Shown: in pieces, positions 7,598-15,917 of the stretch
How positions within the stretch are numbered: position 1 is the first letter of the stretch
Layout: each line of letters starts with the position of its first letter
Source: Terrimonas ferruginea DSM 30193
GTDB taxonomy: Bacteria; Bacteroidota; Bacteroidia; Chitinophagales; Chitinophagaceae
Assembly (NCBI RefSeq): GCF_000425585.1
Contig: NZ_AUDS01000030.1
Coordinates: 1-41,504, forward strand
Reading direction: 5' to 3'
DNA length: 41,504 nucleotides
The notes under the pieces: generated by a model
Database searches by the model: none
Told to the model about the DNA's origin: nothing
Seen by the model: the letters and a program-made list of their open reading frames with translations, nothing else
Position numbers and translations under genes: made by a program

Positions 7598-8634
7598 GAC
7601 TTGTCAATCGTTAATAAGGGCAAAACAACTTCGAAACGCTCTTCTGTTTGGACAACTTCCACTTCGCGTGCACTCAGGTAACGGTACGACTGTCGGATAT
7701 TTTGCAGGCCGATACCGGTTGAATCCGCATCTGGTGTACGAGGTTGAAAATTATTCATCACCCTGATAGTGTCGTTGCCATCGGCAACTACTGCTATCAA
7801 CAAGGGCCTGGCGGGTGAAACAATATTATGCTTTACGGCATTCTCGATTACCAACTGTAAAGAGGCCGGAACAATATACTGGTTATGACAGGATTCGGCG
7901 ATATCAATTGTTACCTGCAGACCTTCGCCAAAACGTTTTTGCAGCAGATAAAGATAAGGTTTGATAAAACCAAGCTCTTCGCTTAATTGAACAGCTTCCC
8001 GGTCCCGATTATGAAGAATATAACGGTACACACTGGAAAAAGATTCAATGAACCGGTTAGCATCCGGGTTGTCTCTGATCACCATCGCCGACAGTACATT
8101 CAGGTTGTTGAACAGGAAATGTGGGTTCACCTGGTTACGGAACAACTGCAATTGTATCTGTGTATTCGCCTGGCGCAGTTCCTCTGCTTCCTGCCATTTG
8201 CGGCGGTAGTCACTGAAAAAAATATAGACCGCATTAAGAAGATGGTAGAGCAACACCAGCAGGCTCGCATAAATAGCCATCAGCTTGAGCGGATTTCTGT
8301 TTTGATGCCATGAATACTGGTGAATCACCATGCCATTTACAATAACCACCAGTGTGGACACGAACATTGCCAACAAACCTCCGGTAAAAAAAAAGGAGAT
8401 AAAGTAGCCGGCACGCTGTTTGTCCGTATTAAATTTTCTACGCCAGAAAGGCTCCAGCCACCGGTTACCTTCCCAGGTCAGCCAAGTTGTCAACAGGATA
8501 GAACCTGCAGCATAATACCATTCAATCCGGATGTCAAAGTATTTGTATACTTCGCAAAGCACGGTACACAGATAGGTATACAGCGACAAGGCCACAATAA
8601 ACAAATAACGGTAACGGTTACTGAAGAGACTCAT
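7594..8634 (-). CDS. Sensor histidine kinase, LytS/YehU (His_kinase) family
   Basis: 346 residues with four predicted membrane helices in the first 140 residues (about 8-28, 40-55, 75-103, 118-141). A coiled linker leads to the His_kinase motif F-R-N-Q-V-N-P-H-F-L-F-N (phospho-acceptor H172). An HATPase domain follows, with the N-box I-E-N-A-V-K-H-N at 263-270 and the G-box G-I-G-L-Q-N-I near 310. This subclass signals to LytTR regulators, and one follows with a 4-bp overlap. No extracellular ligand domain is visible, so the signal is probably sensed within the membrane. Confidence 0.92.
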   Translation of the reverse strand: MSLFSNRYRYLFIVALSLYTYLCTVLCEVYKYFDIRIEWYYAAGSILLTTWLTWEGNRWLEPFWRRKFNTDKQRAGYFISFFFTGGLLAMFVSTLVVIVNGMVIHQYSWHQNRNPLKLMAIYASLLVLLYHLLNAVYIFFSDYRRKWQEAEELRQANTQIQLQLFRNQVNPHFLFNNLNVLSAMVIRDNPDANRFIESFSSVYRYILHNRDREAVQLSEELGFIKPYLYLLQKRFGEGLQVTIDIAESCHNQYIVPASLQLVIENAVKHNIVSPARPLLIAVVADGNDTIRVMNNFQPRTPDADSTGIGLQNIRQSYRYLSAREVEVVQTEERFEVVLPLLTIDKS

Positions 8635-8645
8635 ACTTAAAATTA

Positions 8646-8675
8646 CCCAACTGCCTCCAAAAGGAAACAGTTGGG
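8646..8675 (-). terminator. Hairpin downstream of the fasciclin gene
   Basis: An 8-bp perfect stem (CCCAACTG at 8646-8653 with CAGTTGGG at 8668-8675) lies 22 bp after the fasciclin stop and 12 bp before the kinase start. On the minus strand it is followed by a weak T-rich run (TAATTTTAAG). It could end or attenuate fasciclin transcription, leaving partial read-through into the kinase. Confidence 0.45.
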
Positions 8676-8696
8676 CTTGGTTTAGCGTGAAACAAA

Positions 8697-9641
8697 TCAG
8701 GGCAGCAAAACCTTATCAATCACATGGATCACGCCATTGGTGGCAACGATATTGGTGCCGGTGATGGCTGCAGCAGTACTGTTGCCAGCCCCTTTAACTT
8801 TTGCTCCACCAGCCAGCGTTATCGTCACATTTCCTCCCTGAAGCGTTGCGGGAGTTGCCCCTTCGGTCAGATCGCTGGAAAAAACCCTTGCATTAAGAAC
8901 ATGGTAGAGCAAAATATTTTTAATGGTGTTAGGATCTGCAGATTGGATAGAGGCAATGGTCGGAAACCCCGCATCTATGAACGCCTGATTGGTAGGCGCA
9001 AAAACAGTGAGCGGACCGGCAGCCGACAAGGCCGCAGCAATATCGGTTCCGCTGGCTCCCGCGCGCTGAACAGCAGCCACCAGGTAGGTTAAGTTGCTGT
9101 TGGCAACAGCAGTTTCTACAATGTTACCACTCGGCGGCATCAATACACTGCCAATAACATGGATCACACCGTTGGTGGCATTTACATCGGCCTGCGCAAC
9201 CTTTATGCCGTTGATAAATACGCCATTATTGTTGCGCGTAACATAGGCCTTGGCTCCATTAACCGTCGATACCTCTGCATTAGGACCGGCGGGTACAGAG
9301 GAAGAAGGGATTCGCTGAGCTAGCACATGATATTTAAGAACTGCATCCAACGTGGCAACAGGGGTAGTGCCGATAGCAGACTCTGTAAGCCCGGCTGCAG
9401 TAAAGGCATCATTAGTAGGCGCAAACACCGTAATATTATTGGTGCTACCCAGATAAGTAGCCAGTTGGGCACGGCCTACCGCCGTTTCCAGCAAACTGAA
9501 ATCCGGATTTGCAACAACCGTTTCCGTTACCGTACGGTTGCTGTTGTTATCATCATCATCTTTATCGCAACTGGTAAACAGAAATAAAGCCGCCGCAGAA
9601 AGCGGTAAAATAGATCCGAACAGGATGTTTTTGACGTACAT
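8697..9641 (-). CDS. Fasciclin (FAS1) lipoprotein with two FAS1 domains
   Basis: 314 residues. The signal peptide ends in a lipobox (L-F-T-S-C, Cys25) followed by an Asp-rich linker (D-K-D-D-D-D-N-N). Two FAS1 domains follow at about 40-168 and 172-314. Each has the F-A-P-T-N family hallmark (VFAPTNDAF, VFAPTNQAF), a Y-H-V-L motif and the terminal N-G-V-I-H-V-I-(G/D)-x-V-L strand. Acidic residues directly after the lipid Cys are seen in Bacteroidetes surface-exposed lipoproteins, so outer-surface display is plausible. Secreted FAS1 proteins serve adhesion; the role here is inferred. It precedes a LytTR two-component pair on the same strand. Confidence 0.9.
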   Translation of the reverse strand: MYVKNILFGSILPLSAAALFLFTSCDKDDDDNNSNRTVTETVVANPDFSLLETAVGRAQLATYLGSTNNITVFAPTNDAFTAAGLTESAIGTTPVATLDAVLKYHVLAQRIPSSSVPAGPNAEVSTVNGAKAYVTRNNNGVFINGIKVAQADVNATNGVIHVIGSVLMPPSGNIVETAVANSNLTYLVAAVQRAGASGTDIAAALSAAGPLTVFAPTNQAFIDAGFPTIASIQSADPNTIKNILLYHVLNARVFSSDLTEGATPATLQGGNVTITLAGGAKVKGAGNSTAAAITGTNIVATNGVIHVIDKVLLP

Positions 9642-9780
9642 AATTCAGGTTTTAAACAGTGAAGAATAAACCTGATGACTCAAAATAATTACCAGATAAT
9701 GAAAAAACCTTCGGATTTCCGACAAGTTGTCGATCAGAAGGGTTGAATTGTAAATATTAAATCTGTATTAGCAACAGTTA

Positions 9781-9793
9781 CCACACAGTGTGG
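9781..9793. promoter_or_regulatory. Short dyad upstream of the fasciclin gene
   Basis: CCACAC-A-GTGTGG is a perfect 6-bp inverted repeat about 140 bp upstream of the fasciclin start. It is the size and symmetry of an operator half-site pair but could equally be another short hairpin insert. No regulator is assigned. Confidence 0.25.
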
Positions 9794-9826
9794 ATTTATT
9801 ACTACGAAATGATGCAGACCGGGGCG

Positions 9827-9958
9827 GTGAAATGTGAAAATGTGTCCCGAAGCAAGCTTCGGAAAGTATAGTTTAATGACTGAAATACATGGGCCGTTCA
9901 ATTTTCACATCTACACATGGCCCCGCTGTAGGCGGGCACATTTACACATTCTTTCACG
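9827..9958. repeat. Word array A2 with embedded hairpins, between cysS end and fasciclin leader
   Basis: The left arm has AAATGTGA-type units (9829-9843), followed by a short hairpin with stem CCGAAGC/GCTTCGG (about 9847-9862). The right arm is TTTTCACATCTACACATGG, then a hairpin with stem CCCGC/GCGGG (9922-9936), then CACATTTACACATT and CTTTCACG up to the cysS stop. The TGA of cysS is formed at the edge of the right arm. Together with the fasciclin leader this fills the 312 bp between 9641 and 9954; no gene is seen there. Confidence 0.75.
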
Positions 9959-11450
9959 ATATCGTAAAACTCATCTCCCCATTCTTCTCATCCTTCAGCA
10001 AAATCCCGATCTCCTGTAATTGATTCCGGATTTTATCGGAGGTGGCAAAGTCTTTACGGCCGCGTGCTTCGCGACGGATATCCATCACTAATTGCATTAC
10101 TGCCTGTAATTTGCCATTGTCCTGTTCGGATACAGACTGGATACCGAGAATATCTTCGAGGTATACACGCATTTGGTTTTGCAACAATTCAAATGTAGCA
10201 GCCGACAACGCCGATGTGGCAATCGTCTGATCTTTCATGGAATTGATGGTAGGAACGAGTTCAAACATGTTGGCGAGGATCTTCGCTGTGCTGAAGTCGT
10301 CGTTCATGAATTCTTCAAACTCCTTTATCAGACCGCTTACACGTTCGTCAAGTGCCGCATCGCCAGCGTTATCGCTGTCACCGGTGCGAACAAGTTTTTG
10401 CAGATGTTCGTAGGCTTCCCATAATCTTTTCAATCCGCGTTCAGCCGCCTGCAATGCTTCGTTGCTGAAGTCAAGCGTGCTGCGGTAATGCGTTTGCAGG
10501 ATAAAGAAACGGATCACCATCGGATGATAAGCTTTGGCCAATACCGGACTGTCACCGCTGAACAATTGCGTAAACGTGATATGGTTGCCGTAGCTTTTTC
10601 CCATTTTTTTCCCATCCACAGTGATCATGTTGTTGTGCATCCAGTAACGCACCGGTGCTTCATGATTGCAGATAGTGCTTTGTGCTATTTCACTTTCGTG
10701 ATGCGGAAACTGCAGATCCATTCCCCCGCCGTGAATATCAAAACGTGGTCCCAGGTATTTGGTAGCCATGGCCGAGCACTCAATGTGCCAGCCCGGGAAA
10801 CCCACGCCCCATGGGCTTTGCCAGCGCATGATATGTTCGGGTGCCGCACTTTTCCACAAGGCAAAGTCTGCTCGGTCACGCTTTTCTTCCTGGCCGTCGA
10901 GGTCGCGCGTGGTTTCCAGCAGGTCATCGATCACACGGCCGCTCAGTTTACCATAATCAAAATTGGCTGCATATTTTTTTACGTCGAAATAAACGGAACC
11001 ATTTACTTCATAGGCATATCCATCGGCAATGATCTTTTCGATCATGCCTATCTGCTCTACAATGTGACCGGTAGCCGTTGGTTCGATGGAAGGTGACAAT
11101 GTGTTGAAGCGCTGCATGGCCCAATGAAACAGATTGGTGTATTTGTGCACCAGCTCCATCGGTTCGAGTTTTTCCAATACCGCTTTTTTGGAAATTTTAT
11201 CCTCCGCTTCTTTTCCTTCTTCTTCAAAATGCCCGGCATCGGTGATGTTGCGCACATAACGCACTTTATAACCCAGGTGCTGCAGGTACCGGAATACCAC
11301 ATCAAAGGTGACATAAGGACGCGCATGTCCGAGATGGCTTTCGCCACTTACAGTCGGACCACACACATACATACCCACGTGTCCGGGAGTCAGCGGTGTA
11401 AACACTTCTTTGGTGCGGGAAAGGGAGTTGAAAATTTTCAGTTCGCTCAT
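9954..11450 (-). CDS. cysS: Cysteinyl-tRNA synthetase
   Basis: 498 residues from the ATG at 11450 (M-S-E-L-K-I-F-N-S); a 14-residue upstream extension has no family support. Class I features: C30 zinc ligand in M-Y-V-C-G-P-T-V, the HIGH box variant H-L-G-H (39-42), W-H-I-E-C-S-A-M with the second zinc Cys, the [13 protein letters not shown] zinc/adenylate region, and the KMSKS loop variant K-K-M-G-K-S. It charges tRNA-Cys. The DALR anticodon region and C-terminal domain follow, to normal length. A short GC-rich hairpin lies just upstream of the start. Confidence 0.96.
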   Translation of the reverse strand: MSELKIFNSLSRTKEVFTPLTPGHVGMYVCGPTVSGESHLGHARPYVTFDVVFRYLQHLGYKVRYVRNITDAGHFEEEGKEAEDKISKKAVLEKLEPMELVHKYTNLFHWAMQRFNTLSPSIEPTATGHIVEQIGMIEKIIADGYAYEVNGSVYFDVKKYAANFDYGKLSGRVIDDLLETTRDLDGQEEKRDRADFALWKSAAPEHIMRWQSPWGVGFPGWHIECSAMATKYLGPRFDIHGGGMDLQFPHHESEIAQSTICNHEAPVRYWMHNNMITVDGKKMGKSYGNHITFTQLFSGDSPVLAKAYHPMVIRFFILQTHYRSTLDFSNEALQAAERGLKRLWEAYEHLQKLVRTGDSDNAGDAALDERVSGLIKEFEEFMNDDFSTAKILANMFELVPTINSMKDQTIATSALSAATFELLQNQMRVYLEDILGIQSVSEQDNGKLQAVMQLVMDIRREARGRKDFATSDKIRNQLQEIGILLKDEKNGEMSFTIS

Positions 11451-11460
11451 AATATAATCC

Positions 11461-11477
11461 GGTACGGCGGCCGTACC
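11461..11477 (-). other. Short hairpin in the cysS leader
   Basis: GGTACGG-CGG-CCGTACC forms a 7-bp stem with a 3-nt loop. It ends 11 bp upstream of the cysS ATG, so on the transcript it sits where a ribosome would bind. It may tune translation or be one more of the short hairpin inserts scattered in this window. Confidence 0.4.
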
Positions 11478-11489
11478 CTGCTTTTGGCG

Positions 11490-11497
11490 CAAAAATA
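11490..11497 (-). promoter_or_regulatory. Candidate -7 element for cysS
   Basis: The minus strand reads TATTTTTG, matching the Bacteroidetes TAnnTTTG consensus, about 40 bp upstream of the cysS ATG. No clear -33 TTTG was found at the expected distance. Confidence 0.45.
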
Positions 11498-11523
11498 ATC
11501 AATTAAGGCCGTGTTTGGGTGGA

Positions 11524-12645
11524 TTACTGCTTATTGAGACTGATATCTGCCACCAGCATGTAGTGGTCGGAATAATCGCGTACATAGCGTTTAAACTGCC
11601 GGATGCTGAAATTTTTATCTGCCAGGATATAATCGATCCTTAACGTGGGCGAAAGTGCCGAGAAAGTGCGGCCGATACCCGAACCTTTGCGCAGGAATGC
11701 ATCCTGCATGTCGCGGCGGATGGTAAAATAGGTGTAGGAATTGGGAATATCATTGAGGTCGCCGCAGAACAACACGGGGTAAGGGCTGTCATCCATCACC
11801 TGGCGCACCATATCGGCCTGGATCGAGCGGTAACGGACGCCGGTTCGCAATTTGGAGAAAATGGTCCTGGAATTATTCACCATGCCGTCCTGCGCTTCCT
11901 TGATCCGGTCTATTTTTTCATAATCCGATTTTTTAAACTGCAGGGATTGCAAATGCGTGGAATAAACGCGTACAATTCTTTTTCCCACGCGCAGGTCTGC
12001 ATGTACCAGCGCTTCCGGGAGTGTTGGCCGCGGAAAACGCAACATGCCGCTGTCTACCATCGGATAACGGGAAAAAATAACGGTGCCCGTATAATGATTG
12101 TCGCCGTCATTGTCGTGTGAAAAAACATAATAGGGATAGTTCAGCTCTTTGCTGATATAATCGAGGTTGGCGTACCACTCGGGATTGCCGGAATGAAAAA
12201 ATTCCTGCAGGCACAATACGTCTGCCTGCTGTTCGCGTAGCTGATCCATCATCTTCAAACGCGTCTGGCTTCCCTTGTTATTGTTGCGTTTCATTTCAAT
12301 GAAGCGCGCTACGTTCCAGGTTACGATGCGGATACTACCCGGTTCCTTTTTTTCGTTGAAGCTGCTGCCAAAATGGAAGCCCATGAAAACGCTGATGCTC
12401 TTCCAACCGAGTGCGAGGGCAATCACGGACACCAGGGCATATTTCCGTTTGAAGAACAGCCACCAGATCAGGAATAACAAAAGAGGTAAAAGTAAAAAGG
12501 GAAAAGCGAGTCCGCTCAGCGAGATCATCCACCATTTTTGCGGGTCCATATACGGTGCAAGGCATGCTATGAGAAACAGCACGGCAAAGCCGATATTGAT
12601 CAGCAACAAAAACCGTTTGGTGAAAATGCGGAACTTACTAGCCAT
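11524..12645 (-). CDS. Membrane-anchored endonuclease/exonuclease/phosphatase family protein
   Basis: 373 residues from ATG 12645 (another ATG at 12663 adds six residues). Three hydrophobic helices fill residues about 12-90. The EEP domain follows: I-V-T-W-N-V-A-R-F (metal/catalytic Asn), V-L-C-L-Q-E-F (metal Glu), V-Y-S-T-H-L-Q, L-F-C-G-D-L-N-D-I-P-N-S (catalytic D-x-N), I-D-Y-I-L and the final Y-S-D-H-Y (catalytic His). The set is complete, so a phosphodiesterase or nuclease is likely, but the substrate is not evident. In Bacteroidetes this type commonly accompanies rhomboid gene pairs, as here. Confidence 0.85.
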   Translation of the reverse strand: MASKFRIFTKRFLLLINIGFAVLFLIACLAPYMDPQKWWMISLSGLAFPFLLLPLLLFLIWWLFFKRKYALVSVIALALGWKSISVFMGFHFGSSFNEKKEPGSIRIVTWNVARFIEMKRNNNKGSQTRLKMMDQLREQQADVLCLQEFFHSGNPEWYANLDYISKELNYPYYVFSHDNDGDNHYTGTVIFSRYPMVDSGMLRFPRPTLPEALVHADLRVGKRIVRVYSTHLQSLQFKKSDYEKIDRIKEAQDGMVNNSRTIFSKLRTGVRYRSIQADMVRQVMDDSPYPVLFCGDLNDIPNSYTYFTIRRDMQDAFLRKGSGIGRTFSALSPTLRIDYILADKNFSIRQFKRYVRDYSDHYMLVADISLNKQ

Positions 12646-12698
12646 CGCCCTAAAATAACGCAAAAAAAGTTGGCACCGATTTACAACGTGCCCTCTTT

Positions 12699-13625
12699 TT
12701 ATTTATCCTCCTTCGCAGCGCGCTTGAGCAGCTCTTTTTCATCTTCCGTCAGGTATTCATAACCTTTCTGGTTGATTTTGTCGAGGATTTCGTCGATACG
12801 TTGCTGGGTAACGTTTGGTGTACGTTTGAAAGGAGGCTGCGGGCTTTTGTAGAACAATTCCTCCTTGATCGACGCGCCTTTTTTGGGTTTATCGGGATTG
12901 AAAAGATCGTTGATCCAGTCAAAAAAGCGGTTCATCCAGTCGCTGCCGTCGTAACCGCGACGCAGCAGGAGGATAAACAGCACACCGGTGAGTGCGCCAC
13001 CTACATGTGCGATCAGCTCTGCGGGGTTGGACATCGGCACCGATGCCACTACTACCACGGCATAAATAACCGTGAGCACCCAGAGGGGAATTCCACCTTT
13101 GATCAATGGAAAAAGCCGGAAACCCGGAGCGATGGTGGTAACCGCGGCCGCTACGGCGGCAATACCCGTTGAACAACCAATGAGCGAGGCAGAAGCGATA
13201 CTAACAGACGGAATCAGCTGACAAGCTGCAATAAACGCAGCAGCACCGCCGAGAACGCCATAGATATAAACGGGTATTAATTTTCTGTTGCCGGTCAGGT
13301 CCTGCAGGATATAACCAAAGAACCAGAGCCAGAGCATGTTTGGAATAACACGCCAGATATTATCGTGACTGAAACCGTAGCTGAGAACGGTCCACGGATA
13401 TTGCAATAATTTCTTTGCATCGCCCGGCAATTCCACCCATCGCAAAACGCGTTCGCGGAAAAGTTGATTCACGACCTGCTGGTCCTGCGAAAACAAATGA
13501 TAAAGTGCATGGATGAATGCGAGGGCCACATACATGATCATATTGATCGCGATCAGCAGCACCAGCGCATTTGTGCGTGGCCCCATGGACAAACGATGCT
13601 CGTATCGTTTCGGATAATGACTCAT
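12699..13625 (-). CDS. Rhomboid family intramembrane serine protease with cytoplasmic C-terminal tail
   Basis: 308 residues from ATG 13625; earlier in-frame starts lie in the intergenic gap and lack support. About six membrane helices. The catalytic Ser region reads I-G-C-S-T-G rather than the usual G-x-S-G/A. The Ser is kept, as is the His in L-I-A-H-V-G-G-A-L-T-G, so the Ser-His dyad is intact. A tail of about 95 residues ends in a charged R-I-D-E-I-L-D-K-I segment that recurs in Bacteroidetes rhomboids. It is next to a second rhomboid with a canonical motif. The unusual residue after Ser may alter activity. Confidence 0.85.
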   Translation of the reverse strand: MSHYPKRYEHRLSMGPRTNALVLLIAINMIMYVALAFIHALYHLFSQDQQVVNQLFRERVLRWVELPGDAKKLLQYPWTVLSYGFSHDNIWRVIPNMLWLWFFGYILQDLTGNRKLIPVYIYGVLGGAAAFIAACQLIPSVSIASASLIGCSTGIAAVAAAVTTIAPGFRLFPLIKGGIPLWVLTVIYAVVVVASVPMSNPAELIAHVGGALTGVLFILLLRRGYDGSDWMNRFFDWINDLFNPDKPKKGASIKEELFYKSPQPPFKRTPNVTQQRIDEILDKINQKGYEYLTEDEKELLKRAAKEDK

Positions 13626-13694
13626 ACAGGCTATTCTTCTCTGCGAAATTACGTCATGCCGCGAAAAAGCAGGACGGATAAGGCGCATGATCTT

Positions 13695-14351
13695 TTAATA
13701 TAACGTCCTGCGATTGGTTTTGTTCCAGATTAGTACGATTATAAAGCCTGTTAAGGCCCCTCCCAGATGCGCAAAGTGTGCAACGCCATTGTCCAGCACC
13801 GGGGAAAAGGCGCCTAAAATATCAAGGACCATCAGACCCGGCACAAAATACTTTGCTTTGATGGGCACCGGGAAAAAGATGAGCATGAATTCGGTATTGG
13901 GAAATAGCCAGGCAAAACCCGCCATCAGCCCCATAATAGCACCGGACGCGCCCAATGCATAACCGATTTCTACCGGACCACCGGCCGCTATCTGCTGGTT
14001 TACCTGGATATATTCAACACCCAGGTGCGCAGCAGCCGCTCCCAGCCCGCAAACAAGGTAAAAAAACAAGAAACGTTTACTTCCCCAATAAGATTCCAGT
14101 ACCCGCCCGATCATCCACAGCATCAGCATATTGAACAGCAGGTGCATAAACCCCGCATGCAAAAACATATGCGTAAAAATCTGGTAAGGCTCGAAATAAG
14201 ACGTGTTCACCGGCCACAGCGACAACTTGCGCGTCATATCATACTGCGGATCAAAAAACTGCTGCGCCACAAAAGCCAGGATGTTGATAATGAGAAGATT
14301 TTTAACAACCGGCGGAAAACTCTCGGATCGTGTATAACGGAAATTACTCAT
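13695..14351 (-). CDS. Rhomboid family intramembrane serine protease
   Basis: 218 residues, compact six-helix rhomboid. It has the H-x-x-x-N of helix 2 (M-H-L-L-F-N-M), the catalytic motif L-G-A-S-G-A-I-M-G, and the catalytic His in F-A-H-L-G-G-A-L-T-G. All residues needed for intramembrane proteolysis are present. It is followed by the second rhomboid and the membrane EEP protein in the same direction, and lies 9 bp downstream of rlmD, so it is probably in one operon. The substrate is unknown. Confidence 0.92.
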   Translation of the reverse strand: MSNFRYTRSESFPPVVKNLLIINILAFVAQQFFDPQYDMTRKLSLWPVNTSYFEPYQIFTHMFLHAGFMHLLFNMLMLWMIGRVLESYWGSKRFLFFYLVCGLGAAAAHLGVEYIQVNQQIAAGGPVEIGYALGASGAIMGLMAGFAWLFPNTEFMLIFFPVPIKAKYFVPGLMVLDILGAFSPVLDNGVAHFAHLGGALTGFIIVLIWNKTNRRTLY

Positions 14352-14360
14352 ACTGGTTTT

Positions 14361-15794
14361 TTATTCAGGCAATTCGTTGTTTAATTCTTTTTTCAGTTTC
14401 AACTGCACCACATTTTCAATGTGCAGCGTATGCGGGAACATATCGACCGGCTTTACGCGCGTTACTTCATATTTCTCCGACAGCCATTGCAGGTCGCGGG
14501 CCTGTGTAGCCGGGTTGCAGCTCACATACACCACCACCGGCGCCGCCATATCGAGGATCTTGCGCACCAGCTTTTCATGCATGCCCGCACGCGGAGGATC
14601 GGTTATGATCACATCCGGACGGCCGTGTTTCGCAAAAAACTCATCGTCGCATATATCCACCACATCCCCCGCATAAAACGCCGTATCCTTCAGGTTGTTC
14701 AGTGCCGCATTCTCTTTTGCATCTTCTATGGCTGCAGCAATTACTTCCACGCCTACTACTTTTCCCGCTTTTTCGCTCAGAAAGATGCCAATACTGCCCG
14801 TACCACAGTAAAGATCATAGACCGTTTCGTTGCCCGTGAGTTCGGCAAATTCCCGCGTTACCTGGTATAATCTTTCTCCCTGTGACGTATTGGTTTGGAA
14901 AAATGATTTCGGTCCTACTTTAAATTGAAATGCCTCCAGCGTTTCCACCACATATCCCTTGCCGTAGTAGGCCACGGGCTCCAGATCGTGCAGGCTGTCG
15001 TTCCATTTGGTATTGACCGTATATAATAACGTAGTGATCTCCGGAAACAACGCAAGCAAATGATCCATCAAGGGGATTATTTTCTTTTTGTCCGGCTCAC
15101 CCACTACCACATTCACCATCAGTTCGCCGCTGCGGCACAACCGTACCTGCATTGTCCGAAGAAAACCCTGGTGCGCACGGATATCATAAAATGAATAACC
15201 GTGCTCCAGTCCGTAATGTTTAATCGCCTTACGAATGGCATTGGTCGGCTCGGCCTGCAGGTAACAGGTGTCGATATCCACTAATTTGTCAAACATCCCG
15301 CGGGCATGGAATCCTGCCACCTGGCTGTCCGGCGTAATATCCGGGTTGCCCAGTTCCTCCGTGGTCAGGAAACGGCGGTTGCCAAACGTATATTCCATTT
15401 TGTTGCGGTAATAACGCGTATCCTCCGCGCCCAAAATGGGTTCGATGACCGGCAGTTGCAGTTTGCCGATGCGCTGCAAATTGTCTTTTACCTGCCGCTC
15501 TTTGTATTGCAGTTGGCGTTCATAAGGCAGCATCTGCCACTGGCAGCCACCGCAAACGCCGAAATGTGAGCAGAATGGCGTCACCCGGTCAGGCGAATAA
15601 CTATGAAAGTGTGCGGGCCGGCCTTCCGCCCAGTCTTTTTTATTTTTACCCAGTCTTACGTCCACCACATCGCCGGGCACCACCTGTTCGATAAAAATCA
15701 CCTTCCCGTCTACCCGCCCCAGCGATTTGCCTTCGGCGGCATAATCTTCCACCAGCACTTTCTCCAATACAACCTGTTTCTTCTTCCTTGCCAT
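14361..15794 (-). CDS. rlmD: 23S rRNA (uracil-5-)-methyltransferase, RlmD/RumA type
   Basis: 477 residues. An N-terminal TRAM domain (about 4-62) is followed by the 4Fe-4S cysteine set C75, C81, C84 (F-C-x5-C-G-G-C-Q-W-Q) with a fourth Cys in D-I-D-T-C near 176. The SAM domain has Y-D-L-Y-C-G-T-G-S-I-G and D-P-P-R-A-G-M, and the catalytic Cys is in Y-V-S-C-N-P. It methylates C5 of a 23S rRNA uridine. The exact position (U1939 or U747) cannot be told, but TRAM plus Fe-S favours the RlmD type. Confidence 0.9.
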   Translation of the reverse strand: MARKKKQVVLEKVLVEDYAAEGKSLGRVDGKVIFIEQVVPGDVVDVRLGKNKKDWAEGRPAHFHSYSPDRVTPFCSHFGVCGGCQWQMLPYERQLQYKERQVKDNLQRIGKLQLPVIEPILGAEDTRYYRNKMEYTFGNRRFLTTEELGNPDITPDSQVAGFHARGMFDKLVDIDTCYLQAEPTNAIRKAIKHYGLEHGYSFYDIRAHQGFLRTMQVRLCRSGELMVNVVVGEPDKKKIIPLMDHLLALFPEITTLLYTVNTKWNDSLHDLEPVAYYGKGYVVETLEAFQFKVGPKSFFQTNTSQGERLYQVTREFAELTGNETVYDLYCGTGSIGIFLSEKAGKVVGVEVIAAAIEDAKENAALNNLKDTAFYAGDVVDICDDEFFAKHGRPDVIITDPPRAGMHEKLVRKILDMAAPVVVYVSCNPATQARDLQWLSEKYEVTRVKPVDMFPHTLHIENVVQLKLKKELNNELPE

Positions 15795-15801
15795 AATCCC
15801 G

Positions 15802-15809
15802 CAAAAATA
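15802..15809 (-). promoter_or_regulatory. Candidate -7 element for rlmD
   Basis: The minus strand reads TATTTTTG (TAnnTTTG) ending 8 bp upstream of the rlmD ATG, with TTG (complement of CAA at 15826-15828) 16 bp further upstream. If used, the mRNA would have almost no leader. Confidence 0.45.
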
Positions 15810-15917
15810 CGGGAAAGAGGCGCGGCAACCTTCCCCGGGCTTTTTGCATCTTTTGAGCTTGGCAACCCGGTTTTTTTTAACTTTACGAGCTTATCCCGGC
15901 ATAAACACACCAGACTG

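Noticed and set aside
9781-9793. Assigning the dyad as the binding site of the neighbouring LytTR regulator
   Set aside because: LytTR proteins usually bind direct repeats of imperfect 9-bp sites, not a compact palindrome of this form. There is no evidence linking the two.
10488-11096. 202-codon open frame on the plus strand within cysS
   Set aside because: It is antisense to a clear cysteinyl-tRNA synthetase and shows no protein-like features.
15603-15917. N-terminal extension of the thioredoxin-like protein (105 residues)
   Set aside because: It overlaps the divergent rlmD gene on the other strand. The signal peptide begins at the ATG at 15918, so the extension is a shadow of rlmD.
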